A stretch of 64,000 bases of DNA, from the NCBI RefSeq assembly GCF_963675585.1, contig NZ_OY776414.1, positions 723,001 to 787,000 of the forward strand. Reading direction: 5' to 3'. This document shows positions 1-7,782 of this stretch, piece by piece; position 1 is the first letter of the stretch; every line of letters starts with the position of its first letter. The translations under genes were made by a program, and so were the position numbers. This DNA comes from an uncultured Draconibacterium sp. (GTDB lineage: Bacteria > Bacteroidota > Bacteroidia > Bacteroidales > Prolixibacteraceae). The notes beneath the pieces were generated by a model, which saw nothing but the letters and a program-made list of their open reading frames with translations, searched no databases and was not told the origin of the DNA.

Positions 1-37
1 GCCTTCTAACTTCCAACTACCAACTTCTGCCTTTTTT

Positions 38-1612
38 CTAAAACTCTGAGGTAAAATGGAATTTAACATCCTTAAATTCGTCCTGAGCCATTTGCAGAAT
101 AAAGGAGGAGTCGGCCATAAATACATCGCGGCCCAATTTGTCTTTGGCCATTTTTTGGTATTTGCGCTTTTTAAACTCAGTTAAAACCTTTTCGTTGTCC
201 GATTCAATCCAGCAGGCTTTGTGCATTTGCAACGGCTCGAACCTACATTTCGCACTGTATTCGTGTTCCAAACGGTACTGAATTACTTCAAATTGAAGTT
301 GTCCTACAGTTCCAATAATTTTACGTCCGTTAAAGGTACTTGTAAACAACTGCGCCACACCTTCGTCCATTAACTGGTCGATTCCTTTTCCCAGCTGCTT
401 CGATTTCATTGGGTCAGCGTTTTCTACAAAACGGAACATTTCGGGAGAGAAACTTGGTAAACCTTTAAAATGAATGTCTTCGCCATCGGTTAAGGTGTCG
501 CCAATAATAAAGTTACCGGTATCGGGTACTCCAATAATATCGCCGGGGTAGGCCACTTCCACAATTTCTTTTTGCGAAGCCATAAATGCTGTTGGGCTCG
601 AAATGCGGAACGATTTGCCCAAACGAATGTTTTTGTACATTTTGTTGCGTTCGAATATGCCTGAACATATTTTTACAAAGGCAATTCTGCTTCGGTGGTT
701 CGGATCGATGTTGGCATGAATTTTAAATACAAAGCCTGTGAAACCGTTTTCTTCCGGTTTTATTTCGCGTTCTTCGGTGACACTTGGGCGTGGAGTTGGT
801 GCAATTTTTACAAAAGCATCCAACAGTTCCTGAACACCAAAATTGTACAAGGCACTTCCAAAAAATACCGGTGCCAGGTCACCTGCCAAATACTGATCGT
901 TCTCGTACTCCGGATAAACTCCATCAACCAGTTCCAGCTCATCGCGCAATGTCTGGGCATCGTCGCCAATGTAATCTTCCAGTTGCGGATCGGTAAGATC
1001 TTCAAATTTTATTCGTTCTTCAATTTCCTGAATATCAGGTTTGAAAAGTTTCAGGCTTTTGTTAAAAATATTGTAAACCCCTTTAAAATCGGGACCATTG
1101 TTTATGGGCCAGCTAAGCGGGCGAACTTTTATCTTCAACTGTTCTTCCACTTCATCCATTAACGAGAACGGATCTTGCGCAGGACGGTCCATTTTGTTTA
1201 CAAAAACAATTACAGGAGTTTTTCGCATCCGGCAAACATTCATCAGTTTTTCGGTTTGCGGCTCAACCCCCTTGGCTGCATCAATTACAATAATAACACT
1301 GTCAACAGCTGTTAAAGTCCGAAATGTATCTTCCTGAAAATCCTGGTGACCGGGAGTATCGAGAATGTTTACTTTGTATCCGTTGTACTCGAATCCCATT
1401 ACCGAAGTAGCCACAGAAATTCCACGCTGGCGCTCAATTTCCATAAAATCGGAAGTAGCCCCTTTTTTAATTTTATTGCTTTTTACGGCACCTGCCACTC
1501 GAATAGCTCCACCAAACAAAAGTAGTTTCTCTGTTAAAGTGGTTTTTCCGGCATCGGGGTGACTCACAATTCCAAATGTACGTCGGCGTTTTATTTCTTC
1601 CAGAAATGTCAT
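38..1612 (-). CDS. prfC: Peptide chain release factor 3 (RF-3)
   Basis: Translational GTPase that recycles RF1/RF2 from the ribosome after peptide release; it acts in the cytoplasm. The P-loop HPDAGKTT is at residues 18-25, the G3 motif DTPGH at 85-89 and the G4 motif NKMD at 139-142. EF-Tu-like domain II and the RF-3 C-terminal domain follow. The 524-aa length matches the family (about 529 in E. coli). The ATG at 1612 is supported by a Bacteroidota -7 box at 1646-1639 on the same strand. It appears monocistronic within the window. Long open frames on the opposite strand are coding shadows. Identification is close to certain. Confidence 0.97.
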   Translation of the reverse strand: MTFLEEIKRRRTFGIVSHPDAGKTTLTEKLLLFGGAIRVAGAVKSNKIKKGATSDFMEIERQRGISVATSVMGFEYNGYKVNILDTPGHQDFQEDTFRTLTAVDSVIIVIDAAKGVEPQTEKLMNVCRMRKTPVIVFVNKMDRPAQDPFSLMDEVEEQLKIKVRPLSWPINNGPDFKGVYNIFNKSLKLFKPDIQEIEERIKFEDLTDPQLEDYIGDDAQTLRDELELVDGVYPEYENDQYLAGDLAPVFFGSALYNFGVQELLDAFVKIAPTPRPSVTEEREIKPEENGFTGFVFKIHANIDPNHRSRIAFVKICSGIFERNKMYKNIRLGKSFRISSPTAFMASQKEIVEVAYPGDIIGVPDTGNFIIGDTLTDGEDIHFKGLPSFSPEMFRFVENADPMKSKQLGKGIDQLMDEGVAQLFTSTFNGRKIIGTVGQLQFEVIQYRLEHEYSAKCRFEPLQMHKACWIESDNEKVLTEFKKRKYQKMAKDKLGRDVFMADSSFILQMAQDEFKDVKFHFTSEF

Positions 1613-1638
1613 TTTCTTGTTCCTTTAATTTCAGGGCG

Positions 1639-1646
1639 CAAAAGTA
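1639..1646 (-). promoter_or_regulatory. Bacteroidota -7 promoter box for prfC
   Basis: On the minus strand this reads TACTTTTG, an exact TAnnTTTG match, about 27 nt upstream of the prfC ATG. No -33 TTTG was clear. The call rests on one box only. Confidence 0.5.
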
Positions 1647-1707
1647 AGTAAACTAGTTGAAAGATTTTTTGATTGTCTTTGGTATTTCTTTTAAGTGAGT
1701 TAAAAGC

Positions 1708-2829
1708 TTAATTTTTATTTTTTGGTTTTCTTACACTTTTCAGCTCATCCGAGATAAAATTCCAGTAGGCTTCATGAAAACGAACACTCTGTTTGCCTAA
1801 AATATCGTTGTAACTTTGGGCAACATCGTCAGGATGAAATTTCCGTAAATACATGTCTTCGTACAATGCCGGAACTTCGGGATGAAACTGTACGGCAAAA
1901 ACATTTTTGTATTTCGAATGTGCCAGTCCTTCAACAATTTTCCCGTCGGGTGAAACACAGGTTACTTCCAGGTTTTTACCAAGTTTATCGTCAGCCTGAT
2001 GATGACTGCTGTAAATACGCGGAGTTAATCTCTTTTTTACGCGAACCCGGTCGCCAAAAAACGGATTGTCGGTAAAGTTAATGGTGTGCAGATTAACACC
2101 CATTAAAAGGGTATCGTTTACTATGTTTTGCCAGTAGTTTCGATGCAGGTTTGTTCTGCCAATTTTTACTGTAGCCTCGGGAGTTTCGGCGCCAAACAGT
2201 TCTGACGGAATATCCTGAATAAGTGTACCGCCGGTGGCTACATTCATGGTTTGCATGCCCAAACAAAAACCGGTAACCAGATAATCGGGGCGTTTGTCAA
2301 GCAAAGGCTTAAAATCATCATCCTGAAAACCTCCAAGCAGATGATACAAAAAGGTGGCTTCAAAATAATGCCGGTTCGGATCAGTTACTACCGAAAGCGT
2401 ATTTTCTTCGCCATAAATTCCAGGTGGAATATCGGGGCCGCCAAAAAAGAACACGCCAACCGAATTGTCAAATACCTTTTTTAATTCTTCCGAAACCGCA
2501 TTGTTCTCAAAAAGATTATCCTCGTTTAATTCACCCGAAATTTCGTGCAAAAAGAAGTTGTCGAGATGATTCTCCTCGATGTATTTTTTTGTTTGGCTGA
2601 AGTCATAATTCTGGTCTTTGTAATAAACTCCAACAAATTTTACCTTGTTCTTTTTTACATCCAGCAGATTTACAGCTGTAAGATACTGTACCGTTTTTAT
2701 GCGTTGAACAGTTGGATCGCAAAGAATAACATACCTTTTATTTTTCTTAAAATCGGTGTTGAAAAAATCCTGTGAATAGGCGCCTAAAACAAAATAGCAG
2801 GCGAAAACAAGTAGTAGTAGTCTTTTCAT
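1708..2829 (-). CDS. Exported class I glutamine amidotransferase-like / peptidase C26 family protein
   Basis: The reading frame is open back to 2985, but the ATG at 2829 starts a clean signal peptide (MKRLLLLVFACYFVLGAYSQ), so I start there, giving 373 aa. The mature part carries the glutamine-amidotransferase fold: an FGGPDIPPG loop near residue 129, the nucleophile elbow GFCLGMQ with Cys189, and His316-x-Glu318 in QFHPEVP. This is the Cys-His-Glu triad of gamma-glutamyl hydrolase and PuuD-like (peptidase C26) enzymes. Export argues for a periplasmic gamma-glutamyl hydrolase rather than a biosynthetic GATase; the substrate is unknown. It is divergent from the SPFH gene at 2975, sharing a 145-bp intergenic region. 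Confidence 0.8.
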   Translation of the reverse strand: MKRLLLLVFACYFVLGAYSQDFFNTDFKKNKRYVILCDPTVQRIKTVQYLTAVNLLDVKKNKVKFVGVYYKDQNYDFSQTKKYIEENHLDNFFLHEISGELNEDNLFENNAVSEELKKVFDNSVGVFFFGGPDIPPGIYGEENTLSVVTDPNRHYFEATFLYHLLGGFQDDDFKPLLDKRPDYLVTGFCLGMQTMNVATGGTLIQDIPSELFGAETPEATVKIGRTNLHRNYWQNIVNDTLLMGVNLHTINFTDNPFFGDRVRVKKRLTPRIYSSHHQADDKLGKNLEVTCVSPDGKIVEGLAHSKYKNVFAVQFHPEVPALYEDMYLRKFHPDDVAQSYNDILGKQSVRFHEAYWNFISDELKSVRKPKNKN

Positions 2830-2943
2830 GAATGAAGAATTTAATTGGATTTCAAATATAATAATAACGATTGATGAGGAAACAGTATTTATTTCAAAAT
2901 CAAATAAAACATAATTAAAGTTTACAGGAGCCGCTAAACTTTG

Positions 2944-2951
2944 TACATTTG
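2944..2951 (+). promoter_or_regulatory. Bacteroidota -7 box that decides the SPFH gene start
   Basis: TACATTTG is an exact TAnnTTTG match. Its last base is the first base of an in-frame GTG (2951), so transcription should begin downstream of that GTG. The start at ATG 2975 is therefore preferred. Confidence 0.5.
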
Positions 2952-2974
2952 TGAAAATACTAAAAGTAAAGAAT

Positions 2975-3793
2975 ATGAAATTCAATTTTAAATCAACTTA
3001 CATTGTGGTTGCTGTTGTAGCGGTTATTGTTTTGTTGCTGTTTGGCGGCCGAATGTTTATGATTCTGGATGCAGGTGAACGTGGTGTACTTTTTAAACCC
3101 TATACAAGTGGTTTAGACAAAGAAAATATTTATGGAGAAGGATTTCATGTAATTGCTCCATGGAACAAAATGTATATATACAGCGTTCGCGAACAACAAC
3201 GCGATGAACCCATGGATGTACTTGATAAAAGTGGTTTGTCGATAAGCGTGGATATTACCGTTCGATTTAATCCGGTTTTTAACGAAATTGGGTATTTGTA
3301 CGAACAATTTGGTGTTAATTACATCAATGTTTTGGTAATTCCTGAAGTACGTTCAACCGTTCGTCAGGTAGCCGGTAGATACACAGCCGAAGAAATTTAT
3401 TCGACAAAACGTGCCGAAGTGGAATTGGCAATTATTGAAGAAACACGTCAGGTATTGGGCAAAAATTACATCGAAATGAAAGCGCTTCTTATTCGTTCGA
3501 TTAATTTACCCGAGCAGATTAAAAATGCGATTGAAAGTAAACTGCAACAAGAACAGGAAGCTTTGGCGTATGAATACCGTTTAAAAAGAGAAACATCGGA
3601 AGCCGAACGCCGCAGGATTGAAGCGGAAGGTATTGCCGCATACAACCGGATTATAAATGAAAGTTTAACCGACAAAATTTTGAAACAACGTGGTATTGAA
3701 GCTACTACCTCGTTGTCGGAATCAACCAATGCAAAAGTAATTGTAATTGGTAGCGGAAAAGACGGACTTCCGTTAATATTGGGTAACAATTAG
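2975..3793 (+). CDS. Prohibitin-like SPFH domain membrane protein
   Basis: 272 aa. One N-terminal transmembrane helix (about residues 8-25) is followed by an SPFH/Band-7 domain (about 30-210) with the prohibitin-type pattern GERGVLFKPYTSGLD and YSVREQQRDEPMDVLDKSGLSISVDITVRF. A charged, Glu/Arg-rich helical segment (EAERRRIEAEGIAAYNRI) follows. Such proteins form membrane-anchored oligomeric cages that organise membrane proteases or lipid domains; the partner here is unknown. An upstream in-frame GTG at 2951 overlaps a probable -7 box and is rejected as the start. A terminator hairpin follows at 3814. Confidence 0.85.
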   Translation: MKFNFKSTYIVVAVVAVIVLLLFGGRMFMILDAGERGVLFKPYTSGLDKENIYGEGFHVIAPWNKMYIYSVREQQRDEPMDVLDKSGLSISVDITVRFNPVFNEIGYLYEQFGVNYINVLVIPEVRSTVRQVAGRYTAEEIYSTKRAEVELAIIEETRQVLGKNYIEMKALLIRSINLPEQIKNAIESKLQQEQEALAYEYRLKRETSEAERRRIEAEGIAAYNRIINESLTDKILKQRGIEATTSLSESTNAKVIVIGSGKDGLPLILGNN

Positions 3794-3813
3794 AATTGTT
3801 AATTATAAAATTC

Positions 3814-3844
3814 AACAGGCTGGTTTATTACCGGCCTGTTTTCG
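3814..3844 (+). terminator. Rho-independent terminator after the SPFH gene
   Basis: Inverted repeat AACAGGC (3814-3820) and GCCTGTT (3834-3840) with extra GG/CC pairing inside and a short T-rich tail, 20 bp past the stop codon. Confidence 0.65.
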
Positions 3845-3951
3845 TTAATGTTATTTTTACTCCGTTTCGTTTGTATCTGTTCACTGCCGGAGGACGTGTG
3901 CGTAGCGGAAAAGTCAAGGGGTGAGTGAAAACAAAATTTAATACAGGGCAA

Positions 3952-4437
3952 ATGAGAAAAATTATAAATCCATGGAAAGCAAATCCGGACAACCGGCACG
4001 ATTACAACTGTTTTGGTTGTTCTCCATTTAACGAAATCGGATTGCAACTCGAGTTTTGGGAAAACGATGAAGAACTTATAGCCAAGTGGATGCCACGCAA
4101 ATCGCTTGAAGGGTGGATGGGCGTGTTACACGGTGGAATTCAAGCTACTTTACTGGATGAAATTGGTGGCTGGATTGTAATGATAAAATTAAAAACGGCA
4201 GGTGTAACTGCCGCTATGAATGTGACTTATTTAAAACCCGTAAAAGTATCAAAAGGACAAGTAACCGTCAGAGCACATTTGGTTGCAACCGAAGGACGAA
4301 TCGCTAAAATTAGTTGTTCGTTGTTCGACGGTGACAATGTTGAATGTGTTAAAGCAGATATCGATTATTTCTGTTTTCCTGAAAACGTGGCAAAAGCACG
4401 TTATCACTATCCCGGAGTTGATGCTTTTTACGAGTGA
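3952..4437 (+). CDS. PaaI/YigI-type hotdog-fold thioesterase
   Basis: Cytoplasmic acyl-CoA thioesterase of the 4HBT/PaaI superfamily, 161 aa from the ATG at 3952 (an in-frame GTG at 3925 would add nine residues). The hotdog active-site signature is visible as GVLHGGIQATLLDEIGGW: the HGG turn plus an acidic residue on the central helix. It has an N-terminal extension with CFGC, common in Bacteroidota homologues. The substrate cannot be predicted. It is flanked by a terminator on the left and a convergent small gene on the right, so it is probably transcribed alone. Confidence 0.8.
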   Translation: MRKIINPWKANPDNRHDYNCFGCSPFNEIGLQLEFWENDEELIAKWMPRKSLEGWMGVLHGGIQATLLDEIGGWIVMIKLKTAGVTAAMNVTYLKPVKVSKGQVTVRAHLVATEGRIAKISCSLFDGDNVECVKADIDYFCFPENVAKARYHYPGVDAFYE

Positions 4438-4482
4438 CAGACAAAGTCTTTCTACTCTGAATCGAATTGAGTTATGTGCGAA

Positions 4483-4665
4483 TTATTCTTCTTCGTCACT
4501 TAAATCGGAAGAGTAATCGATAAAATCATCGTCATCTTCATCAAATTCATCGTAAATGGATAATTTACCTTTGGAACTTTTACCTTTTGGAGCCACATGT
4601 TTGCTCTGCTTTCTATCAAACTTATCTAGTTCTGATGAAGCATGTTTGCTTACTTTCTTTTTCAT
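4483..4665 (-). CDS. Small bipolar charged protein, function unknown
   Basis: 60 aa. The N-terminal half is lysine/serine/histidine rich (MKKKVSKHASSELDKFDRKQ) and the C-terminal half is very acidic (DEFDEDDDDFIDY, then DEEE at the terminus). It has no signal peptide or transmembrane segment. The strongly opposed charge blocks and a proper ATG favour a real gene over chance, and it sits alone between two plus-strand genes. I do not recognise the family. A nucleic-acid or ribosome-associated acidic-tail protein is possible but unproven. Confidence 0.6.
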   Translation of the reverse strand: MKKKVSKHASSELDKFDRKQSKHVAPKGKSSKGKLSIYDEFDEDDDDFIDYSSDLSDEEE

Positions 4666-4774
4666 TTCTACAACAAACGATAGATTAAAAAATATTTTCT
4701 AGTTAAAATGGTTAATTTTACATTTTTACCGGGGAAAAATAAAAAAAAAATAAATACGAAAAACAGACCTATAA

Positions 4775-4782
4775 TAATTTTG
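4775..4782 (+). promoter_or_regulatory. Bacteroidota -7 box upstream of the PorE-like gene
   Basis: TAATTTTG is an exact TAnnTTTG match ending 1 nt before the first ATG (4784). If it is used, translation would begin at ATG 4793 or 4838 rather than 4784. Confidence 0.4.
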
Positions 4783-4783
4783 G

Positions 4784-6727
4784 ATGCATATGATGGGAAA
4801 ATCAGTCATTTTTAAACTATTTTTTACCAAAAGTAGAATGGCGGTAGTAGTTTTAACGCTTTTTTTGGGCTTCGGAGCTGCTGCTCAAAAGCAAAGTAAA
4901 ACAGAAAAGCTTTTCGAAGAAGCCAGAGGTTTTTACCAGGCGAATGATTATAAAAATACCCTAAATGTTTGCAATCGAATCTTAAAAACCGATTCAGCAG
5001 ATGCTTCAGCACACCTTTTAATGGCAGAAGTTTACAAAGACATGGATTCAACTCGTTTGGAAATATTTCATTTAGACAAGGCAAGTTACAACAGCACAAA
5101 CCCGCTGATTGATTTCCGCCTCGGAGAGGCTTTTTATAAACTGGGAATGTATTCGGAAGCTTTGAGTTTTTATGAGAAATACAGCGAAACAAAACTAATT
5201 CCGGAGAAACGTGAATTCTTACTGGCTTGTAAAATTGCCAGTTGCCGGTTCGCCATTCATTCCATTGAAAACCCCGTGGATTTTGAGCCTGAAAATCTTG
5301 GCGACAAGATAAACAGTGCCAATGACGAATACTGGCCAACTCCCTCTCTCGATGGAAAACACCTGATATTTACGCGTTTGCTGAAAGACGACAGTCGCCC
5401 GCAGGAAGATTTCTTTATGGCAGAACTGGATTCGTTTAATTGGGAAAGGGCTATCCCGTTAAGTGGTGTAAATACCGACGAAAACGAAGGTGCTCAAACC
5501 CTTTCTGCCGATTCGAAAATATTGTTTTTTACAGCTTGCAACCGCACCGATGGTTTTGGTTCCTGCGACATTTATTTTTCGCGGTTTATTGATGATAAAT
5601 GGACGGAACCTAAAAATGCCGGCAGTGGTTTAAATACCGGTTCGTGGGAAGGGCAACCTTCATTCTCATCAGACAACCGCTACCTTTATTTTTCGAGCAA
5701 CCGTGCCGGAGGTAAAGGCAAAAAAGACATTTGGCGAATTGAATTCAAAGGTTTTTCCGAAAATGGTAATCCGAACTGGGGAACGGCTGAGAACCTGGCC
5801 GAAATTAATACTTCGGGCAACGAAATTTCGCCTTTTATTCATGCCAATACCAACAACTTTTATTTTTCATCCGATACGCACGTTGGAATGGGAGGCTACG
5901 ATTTATTTTCGGCTTTTATTGATGAAGATGGTGTGGTAAGTGATGTGAAAAATATGGGTTATCCGATAAATACGCACAAAGATGATATGGGATTAACCAT
6001 TAGCTCAATTGGCGATGTGGCTTATTTCTCTTCTGCACGAGAAGCTGACAAAGGACTTGATATTTTTTCGTTCAACCTCACCAGGGGATTAAAACCCAGT
6101 TCTGTGTCGTACGTTAAAGCTCGGGTAATCAATAAAAAAACGGAACAGCCGGTTGCAGCCAATATAGAATTGGTAAATCTGAATTCCGGTATTCGAAATC
6201 CGCAAATAGAAACTGCCGATGCAAACGGAGAAATAATGATGGCTTTGCCACTGCGAAGAAACTATTCGTTTAACGTATCGGAACCCGGATTTTTATTCTA
6301 TTCCGAATCGTTTTTACTCGCCGATGAAAATTCCATTACCGATCCTTTCAATTTAGTAATCAGGTTGGAACCGATCGAAGTTGGAGCGCAAATGGACTTG
6401 CACAATATTTATTACCAAACCGATTCGTTCGCTATTCTTCCCGAGTCGGAACCTGAACTGCAAACTTTGGTTGCATTCTTAAAAAACAACAGCAAATTAC
6501 GGGTTGAAATTCAGGGACACACCGATAGCTCGGGTAATTCGGAGAGTAACCTTGAACTATCGAAACAGAGGGCCAAATCGGTGGTTGATTATTTGGTTGA
6601 GAACGGGATCGCCATAAATCGCCTGGAATACAAAGGATATGGCGATAGTTTACCGATAGCTACAAACGAAACAGTTGAAGGAAGAAGGCAAAACAGGAGA
6701 ACTACCATTAAAATTATTGAAAAGTAG
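4784..6727 (+). CDS. PorE-like TPR / PD40 beta-propeller / OmpA-domain envelope protein
   Basis: 647 aa with four parts in order: a signal sequence ending near FGAAAQ, a TPR region (about 35-150), PD40/WD40-like propeller repeats with LYFSSNRAGGKGKKDIW and FYFSSDTHVGMGGYDLF (about 165-430), a carboxypeptidase-regulatory-like beta domain (about 445-530), and a C-terminal OmpA peptidoglycan-binding domain with GHTDSSG and NLELSKQRA. This order matches PorE of the type IX secretion system, which anchors the machine to peptidoglycan. Many Bacteroidota encode several paralogues of this shape, so a T9SS role is only probable. The start is ambiguous among ATGs at 4784, 4793 and 4838. The GntR gene follows 8 bp downstream. 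Confidence 0.75.
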   Translation: MHMMGKSVIFKLFFTKSRMAVVVLTLFLGFGAAAQKQSKTEKLFEEARGFYQANDYKNTLNVCNRILKTDSADASAHLLMAEVYKDMDSTRLEIFHLDKASYNSTNPLIDFRLGEAFYKLGMYSEALSFYEKYSETKLIPEKREFLLACKIASCRFAIHSIENPVDFEPENLGDKINSANDEYWPTPSLDGKHLIFTRLLKDDSRPQEDFFMAELDSFNWERAIPLSGVNTDENEGAQTLSADSKILFFTACNRTDGFGSCDIYFSRFIDDKWTEPKNAGSGLNTGSWEGQPSFSSDNRYLYFSSNRAGGKGKKDIWRIEFKGFSENGNPNWGTAENLAEINTSGNEISPFIHANTNNFYFSSDTHVGMGGYDLFSAFIDEDGVVSDVKNMGYPINTHKDDMGLTISSIGDVAYFSSAREADKGLDIFSFNLTRGLKPSSVSYVKARVINKKTEQPVAANIELVNLNSGIRNPQIETADANGEIMMALPLRRNYSFNVSEPGFLFYSESFLLADENSITDPFNLVIRLEPIEVGAQMDLHNIYYQTDSFAILPESEPELQTLVAFLKNNSKLRVEIQGHTDSSGNSESNLELSKQRAKSVVDYLVENGIAINRLEYKGYGDSLPIATNETVEGRRQNRRTTIKIIEK

Positions 6728-6735
6728 GACAGATT

Positions 6736-7749
6736 ATGACTTACGACTTACGCATAAATCACGACTCAGAAGTACCCAAATACAAGCAGGTTGTTGAAAT
6801 GATTATTTCGGATATTGAAGCCGGAATTTTCAAAAAAGGACAACGTATTCCATCGATAAATGAAACCAGTGAAGAACTGTTGCTTTCGCGCGATACGGTT
6901 GAAAAAGCTTACGTTCATTTAAAGAAAAAAGGAGTGCTTTTATCGGTTCGGGGGAAAGGATACTATGTGAACCAGATTAATGTGCAGAAGGAAATTAAAG
7001 TAGCATTAATTTTTAATAAACTAAGTAATTACAAACGTAGTATTTACTATTCATTTGTTGAAACACTGGGAAGCAAGGCTGCGGTTGATGTGTTTATTTA
7101 CAATTACAGCATCGATAAGTTTGAAGATATAATTGACAATCAAATAAACAATTACGACTACTTTGCCATTTTACCCCAATTTAACGATGAGGATACTGTT
7201 GTTGACAGGGTTATAAAAAAAATACCCCGCGAAAAAGTGCTGCTGATCGATCGGAATCTGGATTCGTTAAAAGATTATCCGGTGGTTTATCAGGAATTTG
7301 AAAAAGACATTCAAACCGCACTTGGAAAAGGTATTTCCTTATTGAAAAAATATACAAAGGTGAACCTTGTTTTTCCCAGTAACGAGTTTTATTCCAAAAA
7401 TATACTGCGGGGATTCCAGATTTTTTGCCAGGTAAATGCACTGGATTTCTCCATTATCGATCAGTTGGACGAAAACGATGTAAAAAAGAAGGAAGCTTAT
7501 GTTTTGGTTTCGGATGATGATTTGTATCGTTTTGTGAAAATTACAAAAGGGAAGGGTTGGAAACTGGGGCAGGATATAGGAGTAGTAGCCTATAACGATA
7601 ATCCGGTAAAAGAGATTCTTGAAGACGGAATAACAACCATTTCAACCAATCATTACGAAATTGGGCGTCTGGCTGCACAAATGATTCTTTCGAAGGAATT
7701 TAAGCGTATTAAAAGTCCGTTTGAATTTGTTCAGCGCAATTCCTTATAA
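6736..7749 (+). CDS. GntR-family regulator with periplasmic-binding-protein-like sensor domain
   Basis: 337 aa. The N-terminal winged helix (about residues 1-72) includes PSINETSEELLLSRDTVEKAYVHLKKKGVL, typical of GntR. Residues about 85-330 form a LacI-type ligand-binding domain (AILPQFNDEDTVVDRVIKKIP; IGVVAYNDNPVKEILEDGITTIS). This architecture is common in Bacteroidota as a sugar-responsive regulator. It lies 8 bp after the PorE-like gene and convergent to a TonB receptor, so its target is not evident from the neighbourhood. Confidence 0.85.
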   Translation: MTYDLRINHDSEVPKYKQVVEMIISDIEAGIFKKGQRIPSINETSEELLLSRDTVEKAYVHLKKKGVLLSVRGKGYYVNQINVQKEIKVALIFNKLSNYKRSIYYSFVETLGSKAAVDVFIYNYSIDKFEDIIDNQINNYDYFAILPQFNDEDTVVDRVIKKIPREKVLLIDRNLDSLKDYPVVYQEFEKDIQTALGKGISLLKKYTKVNLVFPSNEFYSKNILRGFQIFCQVNALDFSIIDQLDENDVKKKEAYVLVSDDDLYRFVKITKGKGWKLGQDIGVVAYNDNPVKEILEDGITTISTNHYEIGRLAAQMILSKEFKRIKSPFEFVQRNSL

Positions 7750-7782
7750 GGATTGAAACAGGCCCACAAAATCGACAAAAGA

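Noticed and set aside
695-1162. 155-codon plus-strand open frame inside prfC
   Set aside because: Antisense shadow of a highly conserved gene; composition is low-complexity and matches nothing.
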